From the NCBI GenBank assembly GCA_023055505.1, contig JALIRH010000014.1:15898501-15962500 (forward strand): DNA of 64,000 bases, read 5' to 3'. Positions 23,388-36,200 of this stretch are shown here, piece by piece. Position 1 is the first letter of the stretch; each line of letters begins with the position of its first letter. This DNA is from Callipepla californica brunnescens (Eukaryota > Chordata > Aves > Galliformes > Odontophoridae). Both the position numbers and the translations under genes were made by a program. Under the pieces are notes generated by a model. That model made no database searches and was not told where the DNA came from. It saw only the letters and a list, made by a program, of their open reading frames with translations.

Positions 23388-24232
23388 TTAGGAAGCCAGG
23401 ATGCTCATCCTCACGATGTCCTCGCCGCCCGGCTCCAGCTGGCCCCGCTGCGCCCGGCCGCCCCGCGGCTCCCCGTCCGAATCGCTCATCTCAGCATCGG
23501 AGAAGTAGCCGTCCGTGTCGGCATCGAAGCGGCGTAGGGGCGGCCCTCCGGTGCCGTCGGTCTTGGAGGGCTGCGAGCGCCGAGTCCCTCGGCTCTCCTT
23601 TGGTAATTTGAACCGCACGACGGTTTTGGGGTTACCTACGGGGTCAGGCACTTGAGCCGTGGGGTTGGGCTCGGGCCGAGCGCCGTTGGCCGCCACCACC
23701 GCCTCCTCCTCCCTGGCACAGCCCCTGGGGGCCGGCGGGTCACTGCCTTTGGGGCCGGGGCCCTTCCTCGCTGCCCTTTTAGCCTCGCCTGATGCCCTGC
23801 GGTCCGTGGCCCTCGCTGCCCCTTTCTCCGACCTGCCGGGCCGCGACTCCTGGGCACAGGGCTTGGCAGCATCGTCTGACAGATCACTGGCGTGGTTAGT
23901 CCACCGCTCCGAGCCCTCCTGCTGGCTCCTGAAGACGGCGCTCAGGCCGCTCCGGGGCAGCTTTTTCTTAGTGTTCGTTCTCGTTTTGCTTTTCACCTTC
24001 TTGGCAGCTTCGCTCTGTTTGAAGGGGGACCTCAGGGAGTGGTCCATCATGAAGCTGAGCAGCGTCTCCTCGTCCTGGAGCAGCTCCTCGGACAGGCCGG
24101 GCGTGCTGTCCTCGTGGTGCGCGTTGTTCAGGGACCACTCGCTCATGGCCATGTTCTCAGCCGTGATCTGCACCGACTGCGCCAGCCAGCTGTTGAAGAA
24201 GGTCCCGTCGATGGGGAAGGAAGTCGACAAGC
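23388..24232 (-). CDS. JADE2: JADE2 last coding exon: disordered basic tail and stop
   Basis: The acceptor TTCCCAG precedes 24232 and the TAA complement is at 23388-23390. It codes [20 protein letters not shown], the acidic [15 protein letters not shown] motif, a Lys/Arg/Ser/Pro-rich disordered stretch with nuclear-localisation-like clusters ([14 protein letters not shown]), and the conserved end. It is much more GC- and CpG-rich than its surroundings. Confidence 0.96.
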
Positions 24233-27200
24233 CTGGGAAAACACAAGTGGAGAACTGGCTGAGGAACCAGAAGCGGCTCTTCCCTTTGACTGGGAACACA
24301 GCACTCAGCAAAACTCCCTGACACCGGGTAAGCTCAGAACAGCAAAGTGCAGCGTGCCACGATGGGGTTTGCTGCAGCATTACTGGTGAATGTGACTCCC
24401 TAGCGTCACAGCACATGCAGACCATCTTCCTGCAGCACTGAAATGCAGCCTAGACCCACAGTACTGTTCAGGGGCAGCAGCACAGTGAGGGGTCACCATC
24501 CTCTCCTGAGGAGCTGCTGCAGAGCCCTGCCCATGGACACTGCTGGATCCCCACTGCTGCCCCCCTGCCCGCAGCACTAGCTAACCCAGCTCTCAGCACA
24601 CCCCTAACAGGCAGCAAACCCTAACGCAGCACAGCTTGAGTGAGATGGGAGCAGGGTCTGGGAGCTCACTCCGAGCACTCGGAAGCATGAGAACTGAAGA
24701 GCAGCAGCAGAGAAGACAAGCTGGAATGAAAAAAGCTGAAAAGCATCCTAATAATTCTGTCTGAGAGCAAGAGTGAGCAGGATGGGCTGGGACGTGCAAA
24801 TCAGCAGACCGAGAAGCAATGCCAATGGCACACAGGCATAACTAACTTCAATCCCTGCAACAGAAACCCATCATTCAGACAGCACTGCTGGCTTCAGGGC
24901 TCGGGGAAAGATAAGACCTGACTTTTGCTGTAAGGTGTGTGCTCGCCTGTCAAAGCAGCAGCACAGGGATGGAACAGCAGCACCGTGACTCACAGCATGA
25001 TGAACTCATCTCCCCCATGGTGCATGAACCAGTGCTGCATGGGCAAGCACCCCAGGGGTTACTAACTGGCATGGAGCTGCAACGAGCCCAGGCTGGGGGC
25101 TGTCACCCTGAGGAAATCCCCCTGCTGTCCTTCTGCAGGACTGCCAGCACAGGGATGATCACAGGGCACCCCAAGGTTGTGTCCCACATCACAGCAGCCC
25201 CAAGTGATGCCTCAAGCTCTTCGTAAAAGAGCACACTGCAAGGCCCTGGTGAAGCTTTGCAAGGCCTTTACTCCTCTTCTCTGCTGCCTGGCTTTCCAGA
25301 CTGACTGAAGGGCACTTTCCTTCCACATCCCTGCAGCTTCCACTCAATACAACACAGTTTGCCCCAAAAAACTCCCCCTGCTCTGCCGGCGGGGTTGCAG
25401 CGGGAGGCAATAGAAGCATCTGCTGGAATGGCACTGATGGTGCTGGAGGTGCATGCAAGCAAAACAGAGCAGAAGACGTATGGGATCCACCCTGCTTTGA
25501 AGTGGGTAAGTCTGATTTTATCACTGAGTGCAATTGCAGCTTTTCTTGCACATTGTGCAACCCCGAGGCTGTTTTACACCCTGGACCCAGCGGGGTGAGG
25601 TCTCTGCTGCAGCACCATGGCTGTGGGGTGCTGGGGCTGATCCCACATGGGATGGGCTGGGGGCTGCAACATGCTCCTCAATGCTGCTCCCTAAAAACAG
25701 GAGCCTCTGGAGAGCTGCCAGCCCACGAGAAGCTCTGTGCCCATAAAATCAGACTTACCCAGTTGTCCCAATACAGTTTCGTTGACTGTTTTCCTTTTTT
25801 CTTTCTTCTCAGGGCTACTTTTTCTACCATCTCTTCCTTTCCTTCTCGGGTCACTTTTCTTACCCTTTGTCTTCTTCCCAGTTTGTTCTGGTATTTTTTA
25901 GAGAAAAAGGAAAACTCTGTGTGAGACGAGGCACCAGGACGAGCCAGCTCCCCCAGGCACACCTTGCAGGGATGAAGGCTGTGCCACTTCTTGGCCAACA
26001 GTAGGCTCACATCTCTATAGGCTAAGGAAACGTGAATCCTGTAGGCTATGTAGAAGAGGTTTGGGGCTGTGGATATGAGCTGGGCATGGCCACAGGAGCA
26101 GTGCCACCAAAGGCAGCAGACTCATGAGAAATTATGCAGCCCCCAAAGCACCCTCCTGGAATGAGGTCTGGGGGCTGCAGGGAGAAGCAGAGGGGATACC
26201 CAAAAAACTCTGCACTGAAACTCTCCAGAAGGATGAGGAACAACCCCAAACTCTGCTCAGGAAACTTCATGAAGACCAGGACCAAGCCCAAGCCCTGCTG
26301 TAAAATCCTCCAGAGACAAGAAATAACCCCAAGCTCCATCCAGGAACCCTCCAGAAGAGCAGCAAGACACTCAAACTCTGTTCTAAAGCCCTCCAGGACA
26401 CCAGGGACCCTCCAAACCTGCCAACACATCATGGAAAGTGCCTATGCACACTCCAGGCTGGCTGTGGACACAGCTTCAGGAGGGCCTGAGCTGCAAAGCG
26501 TGTGGCACCAGCAGCATTTTACAGCAGACCTTGGTGTGATTTTACCTTTTAGCCATGGTAACTGCTTACACTCATACCAGGCAGTGGTGGAAAAACAAAC
26601 AACAACAAAGCTATAAAACCGGTGTATTGAACACAGCTAAACAGAGGAGGAAAGATGAGCAGCATCCTGGCTTTCCATAGGCAAATGTAACTGCAAGCTA
26701 TGCAGGCATTTAGCTAAAAAAAAAATAAAAAAAATTAAAAAAATAAAAAAATAAAAAAATCAATGTTTCCTAAATGGTTTCGAATTTCTACTGGATTTAT
26801 TCCTCTTGGGTAAACAGGACAAATACATACCCTATAAAAGTACAACTTGCATTGCCAGGCGCAATACTCCAAAGGTTTTTAGTTACTCTCCCAGGCTCTG
26901 AGAAGTCCGTGCTAAAACATCCATATTGATTTTTGAAGGAGGAAGGACACTTCTCTTACACCAGCACTCGGGCAGCTGATGGAGGTGAGCCATGCAGGTC
27001 AGCCCGCCCAGCAGCTCAGACCTGCATGAGCTGTGCAGCTACTGGAGCAGTAATGTTAAGAGCTGGATGCTGCTCCTGATGGAAGTGCATCAGTTTGCTG
27101 TGTTGGATGGGAGCAGCCCAGAGGGCAGCCTCTCTCCTTCCAGCTGGGCTGGAAGCACACAGGGTGAGCAGAGAAGGGCATCTGCACAGCACCTGCATGC

Positions 27201-30200
27201 ACAGGGGATTTACAGCCCCAGGGCTGCCCATCCAGAACCCCACACAAGCACAGGGCTCACCACAAGAAAGAAAAGCCAAAGCAAAATGGATAGTTGCTGC
27301 ATTCCTGCCAAATAACAGGAGAAACAGATACATTTTTCAGTTTGCTTGCAAAATAAAAACATAACTTTGTCTGGACAGCACAATGGATCTGAAGAGAAAC
27401 ATGAACATTACGTTTTGAAGAGGAACCTGTCAAAATTGCAGCCATGTTTCAAAGCCACACAGCATTTACTTTCTGCTTCACGCAATAAAAATAAGGGAGA
27501 GAGAGGTGGGTTCTTCTTACATGGGCAGTTCTCACTGATTTTATTAAAAATCTCCTGCTGAAATTATCATTTATCAGTGAGGAAAATAAACCCCTCAAGA
27601 ATGGAGCTTTATATGGGAGCCATTCCAAAACCAGCCTGAGCTAAAACCACCTCTGGGATATCCCCAGCAGGTTTTAGTTATAGCTACAATGAAAGCAGTT
27701 AAAAGCAGCCTCGTCCAGGCAAAACAATGCACATTTCCTTCTTTCTCAGAAGATACTGCAGGTGTGCAGAGCAATGCGAGCAGGAGCAGGGCAGAGGGAC
27801 TGCTGCAGGGACCATTCCACACTGACTCCAAATCACTCAGCCACTGAATCACTTTCCACCTTTAGCTCTAAGTCAGCTGGAAGTGAGGAAACCCAGCAAA
27901 ACATGTGGGTGCTGAGTGCACTGTATGGATGAGGGCGGCAGAGGCGGGATGAGGGAGCTAGGGATAGGAGCAGCGTATAGGGTTTGGAAGAAGGATGGCC
28001 CAAGGGGTGAGACATGCTACCCCACAGCAGGGAGCTGCGCCGTCAACAGAAAATAAACACCAAAATGCTCTTTGACCCCTGGAAAGAGCAGCAGGGAGGC
28101 CACCCAGAAGGTGAACAGCAGCTTGGCTCAGACAGTTCAGAGCAAAAAGCTAATGGGCACATGCAAAGAGTTTGAGGCTATGTGAAAATAACATCTGCAT
28201 CAAAACGCAATTACAAAGCCTGCATGGTGATGTGCCGCAGGAATCACCCCATAACTACAGCCCCATCTCTGATCATTCATCTCCAGGCAGACCAAACTCT
28301 GTAACCACAGGTGTCCCAGTTCCCCCAGTGCACACCTATTGCTGCTGGGAGCTCTTGCCCCATTCAGTCCTGTGCTAGGAGGTGAGTTCCCACCCTGCCA
28401 AAAACCCTTCTGGAAAAGGACCGAGCTGCAGATGAAAAACTGGGCTCAGCCAGCTTCCCCAAACAGCCAATGTGCCAGCAGGCCGTGCTCCTGAAGCTGT
28501 CCTTTTGGTGAAGCCTGTCAGACAGGGCAGCAGTGACCTGTCCCTGCCATCAGCCCGTGTCCTCAGTGCACATCCCAGGCCCCGTGCTGCCCAGCTCCGG
28601 CCACGCAGAACGACCTGCACAGGATCCAAGCCCCACACGTCTCAACACGCACACAACTCGGCCTCCAAAACTTCAGTCAAAGGAAACTTTTGTAAAGGAA
28701 AGCTCAGCCCAGACAGTTCCTGAAGAAACCCCAAACATGTGATGGCTTCAAATGCAACTCCAAAGCCACAAACACAACAAGCGTCGGATGCCTTTGCCAA
28801 AGCTCCAGATGCTGCTCCTGGAAAAACTGTTCTGCAGCCACAGAGCTCAGTCCTGAGCTGCCACTGAAAAAAGGAGGAGGGATGCAGGGCTGTGGGTCCG
28901 GGCACTGCTCATTAAAAAGGAAAAAAGAAAGCAACTTTATTTCAGTTCCTTAACTGAAGAGGTGCCAGAGGCATCGTAGGAAGTACGTGTGTCATTCCCA
29001 CTAACCAGCACACAGAGCAGGAAGAACTACAGAGCTGAAGGAGGTAAAAGCCATCCCACCCACAGCTTAACTTCTGACACAACCAGAGGGAACTTAACAG
29101 ATCCCAGAGCTGCTGCACGGAACCAGACAGATGCTATAGAGCAAGCCCCGTGTTCTGGACTTGCTTTCAAAATGAGGAACAGAACCAAGTGCTCCCGCAG
29201 CAGCACCTGCATGTGAGCCCTGAGATTCTGTTTTAGCACCAGCACCTAACAGCATCCATCTGAGTGAGAATGGGGAGGTTTGTGTGACAGCAAGGACTGC
29301 TGGCACCTCTGTCACCCAGGGTAAGGCGTCACTGCACGCTTCAGAACAAAGCTGTAAATGTTTGATGAGAGAACACAGGAACTGCTGGAAGCACCCTGCA
29401 GGGCAGGGGCAACTCTGCCTTCCTCTGCTGGGGGACTGAGGTTCAGAGGATGGCACTGACAGCGGCTGCAAGAACAGCTCCTGCAAGCAGTACTGACCTG
29501 GGTAAAGATCTTTCTCAATGAGTATCATCTGCAGGTGGAAGATCTGCTCCTGGAGTTTACAAATGGTGTGTTTCATTTTCTCCCGTCTCGTCACCATGTA
29601 ACAGAGATTTCTAACCTACAGAAACACAAGACACAGCATCCAGTTTAGCAGGGCAGAAACCAAGTCCCTGAGTTGCATCACTGCTCTGCTGCCCAGGAAC
29701 AGCTCTGTGCCTGGTGTCCACCCCCCATCCCAGGAACACAAACACCCAAGTTGGTCTGTAACCTCTCCTTCACAGGCTGAGCTCACAAGCAGGATTCACA
29801 CTTCTGCACCCATGCTTTCAAGGGCATCAAGTCAGCCTGACAAGCACAGCTCTCAGGCAGGGAAACAGGGCCAGGGCACAGCCCTGAGCAGTCAGGATTA
29901 ACCTGCAGTGCATCCTTCAATCTGTGCTGTTGATAAATGTCAACGCATGAAGAGAACAGAGCCAAGAGAACCCCATGTACCTTACCAGAAATCATGCAGC
30001 AAGTGTGGATGCACAAGCAGTTGTAACCTCCCATTAATTGCTCACAAGCCTAATGACACAGTCAGTGTTTCAGAAGGATTCTATAAGCCTCAGAGCTCAA
30101 GATGCCATGGGAGCTGTGCTGTAATGCAGATAGGAGGGGATGCCCCAGCCCCCCTCACACTTGACACAGGCACTTGCACCAAAAAAATGCTAAAAGTCAC

Positions 30201-33200
30201 GAGGCCATTGGAGAACTATTTCCATTCTTACCCATGGATTCTCCTTTTGCATCCAGAATGGAAGTGGGCAGGGAGGGCAGAGCTAGGCCCAGCAGTGTGG
30301 GGTAGCAGCACAGCCTGCCTGAGCCATGCAGAACTGCCCACTGCCCTGCAGCAGGTGCTGACGGTGCACAAATACAGCAGAACACCCAGCTCACATCAGA
30401 CTGTGCCAGGAACCATGTGCAGGTGTGGCTGCCCTAACCCACAGCTGGCCAGCACCTTCCCCTCCACACACTGATTCCTATTTGCCCCACATGTACCTGC
30501 AATCTCACTTCATTTTGTACTACAGCTCACAACGTTTTACCAACTGAGAGAGAAGCTCCAAGTTCAAACCACCAAGCACAAGAAACGAGCTCTTCCCTAG
30601 CAAAAACGCACTTCCTGCTCCCTTCTCCAGCTGCAGCCCCTCCCCAGGGCAAACCCCTACCAGCAGAGCATCCATCGGGGGCAGGATGTGTCCCCCCAGT
30701 GCCCACAGCTCTCATGCAAAGCAGTTAAATCACAGCTGCTTCTTACGAGCATGCAGCTGCAGGCAGCTGTGGTGCTAGCACAATGCCACAGCTTGGTGCC
30801 ACTACATGCAGCACAGATGGGGGCAGCACAGCTCTGCCACCACGGCTGCAGCCATGAGGTGCTTCCCCAGGACACAGCTGGTTTCAGTGGGGTTAGGAGA
30901 GCTGTGAGCCCACACATGGGTTCAGTGAGCAGCTCGAGGCCTCGCTGCCACCTGGGGACAGCCTGAGAGCACTCAGGTGTACAGGAGAGAAAAGGTTCTT
31001 CCTCCCCCCTACCCTCTCATCTCCTAGCTGTAAGTATGAAGAAGCGAGCTATATGCTGTATATTTTACTACGTTCTCTTTTTTTGTTCTGGATGGAAGAA
31101 AACATCAAACTAAGATTCCTTTATGAGCAAAACAACTGCCTCTGGCAAGCAGTATATCAAAGTGTTTGGCAATATCTCCTCTCTGCAATTTTATACTCCT
31201 GGAAGAAAACATCACTTGCACTCTGCTTTGAGACTGCTGGTATTTACACACACTTAGACAGCTAAACACCACCCGCACTGCTTCCCCCAGCCAAGATGAG
31301 ATGCTGGGAGGAAAGCCTGGGAACCGTATAGCTTTTTGTTACAGCTAATTTAAGCAGCCAGCTCTTGGTAAAGGCTTTAAAGCAAAAAGGGCCAAAAAGA
31401 AAAGGAAAAAAAAAGCAGGGAGGACCACATCAGAATTCCCAGGAAATGGGACTGGCACATCTGCAGAGCTAAACTTCAACCCCTGGCTCATTTCTAAGTA
31501 TTGCCTGGATTGCTGCTGGGAGCTGCCATCACCCCAAGCCCACCCTGGCCAGGTGAGAGCCACACAGGACAGCTCAGCACAGCAGTCTGTACAGGGATGC
31601 ACAACAGCACCCCGAGCACCTACATTTTCTCATGCCCTCTTTCAGGGGTTCTATACCTTCAGGAGCTCCCAGCTGCAGCCCTGCAGAGGCACTGGGACAG
31701 CTCAGACCCCACAAGCGTTCTCTCCTTTTGAACTCACAGCTGAGACTGACACAAACTTAGCTCACCAAGAGCAGCGTTTTGGCAGCTCTAGGCACACTGC
31801 AGACTAGCCCTGTCTGTGTGACTGCTGGCCCATCCCCTTTTGAAAGGGGGAAAAATAAGCAAGGTGAGTGTGTGCCCCTCACCTTCTGAATATCGCATCA
31901 GATGAAGGGGAGCCATTGGTAAGACAGACAAACCTGGGCAGCAGGGAACAGGTCTGTCTATAGGCACCCATGCCCATTGAAGCAGCTACGGCAGAGCTCC
32001 CAGGTTTGCCACGACAGAGAAAGCCATACTCACCCTCTCCAGGTCTTGCCTGAGGTGTGTGAAAAGCTTCAAGCGTCGGTAGAGAACATCCTGCTCCTGC
32101 TGAGCCAAGTTGTCCACTTCATCCGTTTTTGGTGTCAGCAGTGGTTTGTTGGAGTTGGCTTTCCTCTTCAGCTTCCAGTACTGATAGACAAAATCCACCA
32201 GCGACTCACTTAAATCGAGGTTCTCCGCCACCTCTGAAGGCTTCACGAGTTCATAGAAGTCCTCCTCCAACTGCTGGAGCTTTTGCTTCCTCAGCGTCAC
32301 CTTCTCCAGGTCCAGCTGGGCTTGGTCAGGCTCTGTCCGTGCCTCCTCGGGCAGTTTGGTGGCACCGGTGCTGTGCTCCAGGCAGAAGGACTTAAACTTC
32401 ACTTCATCATTGTCTGCTAAAATAGTCCGCATGTCGAGGTTGTGGTCAAAGGCGCAGGTGACGTGGAATGCGGTGACACAGGCGGGCATGGAGCACTGCA
32501 GGGAGAAGGACAGGGCTGGTGGTGAGGGCACAACGGGACCACAAGACACTGCTTCCCAAGAGGAGTGACACCCTCAGGGTGACAGCACCCAACCCACAGC
32601 GATGGATGCTCTGTGACACGCACTGCCTGGGCTGCACTGCCAAAGTCCCACACAGGTGGAGGCCAAAAGCAGGAGGAACCCAGGGCTCACCACGCACCTT
32701 CCCACCTGACCTGCTCTTGTTCTCTGTGACAAGCTCTGCTGTCCTTCACCTCCTGCAAACATGAGATTCTGATGGGTCTTCCAGTATCACATGTCAGCAA
32801 CACATGGCCAACGGGATGCTCAGACTGTCAGCTGATTTATCTTCATTTAACCCTGCTCCCTATACTCCACATCTAAATTGAATATGCCATTGCTAGTGAC
32901 ACCTACAGGTGTTAAGGTCTCAGAGTGAATGGGGTATGTCAGAAGCAGCCAATGCTCCCAGATCACAATGCCTTTCTCTTTTGGAAATGATACAGACTCT
33001 AATTAGTTCAATTAAAAAAAAAAAAAAAAAAAACACCAGAAATGAAGTTCACCATACATACAGCAAACATGCTCCGTGTGTTCATGAAATGAGCTTTCAG
33101 AGCTGGCTCAGTGATGAGACTTCAAGTGTGCACCAGATGAAGTTTGTAACAACTTCCCTAACCTACCTTGCACTTGACTCTCTTGAATCTCACAAACAGC

Positions 33201-36200
33201 AAAACAAAAGAACCCCAAAACTGGTTTCCTACAGACAAAAAGCAACCCACAGCCAGCACAGCCCCCATACCCACCTCAGCACCCTCCTCTGTTCATTAAC
33301 CGTTTTTTAACAGCTCGGAATGTCAGGTAATTGCTTCAGCCATAACCCATAAGAAATCAGTCTCCTCCAGCTGCTAATGAGCAGTTAAACTGCAATAATG
33401 AGGCATTTTAAGTGAGCTATTACTGCAGGCACAGCACTTCAGCATCACACAGGGGCTGCTTTTGCAGGGCAGCAGGCCTGGCCACGAACCTCCCAGTGCA
33501 TGGAAGACAAACCACCAGGATGCTGTAGGGTTCCACTGGGGAATAAAAATGAAATGCTGGTAGTACCTGAGGATCAGAAGTTGGATTGCCAAACATTAGC
33601 GTGCCCCAGGGGCAGATGCCAGGCACCAGTTCCACCAGCAGTGACATGCTGCTGGTGGACTGGCTGCCACCAGGGCTGGGACTTGGCTTCCACCATACCT
33701 GCCACATCCACCCATGCTCACATCTCCAGATGCTGACATGGAAGGCAGGCAGCTCAACTCCCACCTCCGCTCACTCCATTCAAATACGTCCTCTTGCTCC
33801 TAATTTCAGCCCAGAATTGCTTGTGAAGGAGGCTGCCAGCTTCTGGAGGAGTCAATATATCATGTGCAGGCTTTTAAAGCGCACCCACTCGCTCCTGCAG
33901 TCACAGAGAGAGATTTACTACAAGGAGGAGACGCAGTGTCATTTGATGGAGTCCCTCTTCCTCTCTTTAATGGCACATTAAGGTTGGAGGCCTTTGCCAG
34001 CTGTAAGTTCCCGTGATTGAGTTTTCTTGTCTTGTAGCCAAGATGGTAATCTTACTGCACAGAGATATATAACCACCGAGGTACTCCCATACTCCGTTGT
34101 GTCTATTTTGGTGTAACAGCTGGGGGTGCTTCAGACTAAATCACTGGGAAGATCCTTCTGTGTTGCAAGGCACATAAATACCTACAGAGACAGGGACATA
34201 GCATCCTGAGGTGGGGGGAGCTGGGCTGGGGACAGCCCAAAGCAGTGTGATGGCATCCTCAGCACGATGGGCTCACAGGGACAGCACCAGGGGTTATCAC
34301 ATCTCAGGAATAAAGCAAAGTGAATGATATCCATCCCGGATTCCTCTTCCAGCAGATGGCAAGCAGCAGTTGTCAGAAACCGTGCCCAAAATGCAAACAG
34401 AAAACAATGAGGCTGCCCAAACAACAGGGCAACAAAGGAACATACCTGGTCAGCAGCAGCTCTCAATGACCTTGCCTGAGCCAACAGTAAAGCACACACT
34501 GACCCATCCCAGTCCTGCTGAGCACAGAGTGGTGCTGGGATGGACTCGGCCGTGTGGATGTTGCCACATGGAACAGCCTGGGCGTACAGAGCAGGCACTC
34601 CCAGACCCACTCTGCATCCAACCCTGCTCCCAGTCCCACGGTGCCTCTAGCTCCAGGATTTCAGAATGCCTGCTGCACCAAGTAGAAGCAAATCCATTCC
34701 CAAACACAACTCTGAGATGGTGAAAACAGCACCAGAGATCGATGTGGGCTGTTATTTAGTCCACAAACCAATCTTGGTAGGAAGAAGCTGACGGATGACT
34801 TCACTTGCCCATGAAATTCAAACACTGCTAACCATGAAACCCAGCAGACATCTGACAGCTTCCAGTGGTGCTGTGCTGCAGTTCGGGGGCAGCAGTGGAA
34901 GGAAGTGGCTACTCCAAGCAAGCTGCAAGGGAAATTTAGGAAGGAAAAACCAATTACCAGTGCTGGACCCCAGCCAAGCCATCAGACACAACACTTCTGC
35001 ACCCTCACAAGAACTACCACGTGTTTTTTAGCGACCACAGACGGGCTGGCTCCTGGTGGCTCTGTTCAGACGAAACAGACGACTTCAGCCCTGCGGTGTC
35101 CCTTAGATGATGATAGGGTCCCTCCTCACACTGGGGTGCAGGATGTTGGTGAGCACCCACGCTACTCTTCCCCCGCTCCCAAGCCTCAAGCTTCTGCATG
35201 ATGTCAACAAAAGATGCTGTCCTTTGCAGAAGGCTGCAACCAGCAACAGAGATGCAGCACTTCGGGCTGCTCTGAAAGGCTGTGGTAAGTTCCTCTAGAA
35301 GAGAGGGTTGCTGTTCCCAGAGAGGAAGGTATTGGGTTCCTCGTCCATGAGCGTGTTGAGACGTGGGCTGCACAGATCCTGGCTCGTGGCACTCTCTTCT
35401 GCAGTTCAGCAATGCAAACAAGAAAATTCCTGCTGGATACCGAGCACTCCTTGGCGTCTCCTGATGTCTGACCACAAGAACCACCATAAAGTCACGACTT
35501 CCCCTTAAGAGAGGATGGGAAAAGTGTTTTCAGGGCTGTATCACTTCTGTCCAGCACAAGGGAGCACTGGATAGACTACAGCATGCTTACAGCTCTCTAC
35601 CAGAAAAAAAGAGAAATAATAACGTGCAATCAGCAACATCAGAGGCATGGAGAGGTGCAGAGGGCAGAAGGTATGCTTCCCTCTTGGTGGTCAAAGCTGG
35701 GTGGGAAGAAATACCTCAACACACAGAGCCCTGGTGCCACGTGGAAATGCCTCACATTGGCATCACACAGCAGTGGAGGTTTCTGAAGCTGTGGTTCTGT
35801 CTGTGGGGACCCCTGTCCCTGCTAGGAACAACGTGCTCCTTCTCTCCAGCTCCCTTCCAGAGATACTGCCTCTTGCTCTAGCCACTGGGATAAACCTGCC
35901 CTGGAAGCAGAGAGGACCTTCTGCAGCCTGCGGGCACCTGGAGCATCAGCTCCTGCTGCCAGGGGTGAAAGCTGAGTGCTTCAACAGCAAACAACCCTCT
36001 CCTTTCAGAGCTGTGTCATAAAGCTAAAACGCTGACAAAGGTAGTTAGATTACACCTGTATAAACAGGCACTAATCAAAAATATGCTCCATAAACATCAG
36101 CTCTCAAAACAGAGCTCTCTACCTCCGATGCATACAGAACGTGTTTATTTATCTATGAGTGAGCTTGCTGATTTACTCCATAAATCCTTGAACGAAGGCA

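Larger units (their letters stand above)
24233..29497 (-). other. JADE2: JADE2 intron between exons G and H
   Basis: A 5.3-kb intron with no recognised gene. It holds a ~42-bp tandem repeat at 26208-26417 and an A-rich tract at 26717-26759. I recognise no CR1 copy. Confidence 0.75.

Noticed and set aside
23659..24389. 220- and 165-codon + strand frames
   Set aside because: They are the complement of the GC-rich JADE2 last exon, where stop codons are scarce on both strands.
26717..26759. Poly(A) tail of a processed pseudogene
   Set aside because: No retrogene sequence or target-site duplication is recognisable beside this A/T-rich tract.
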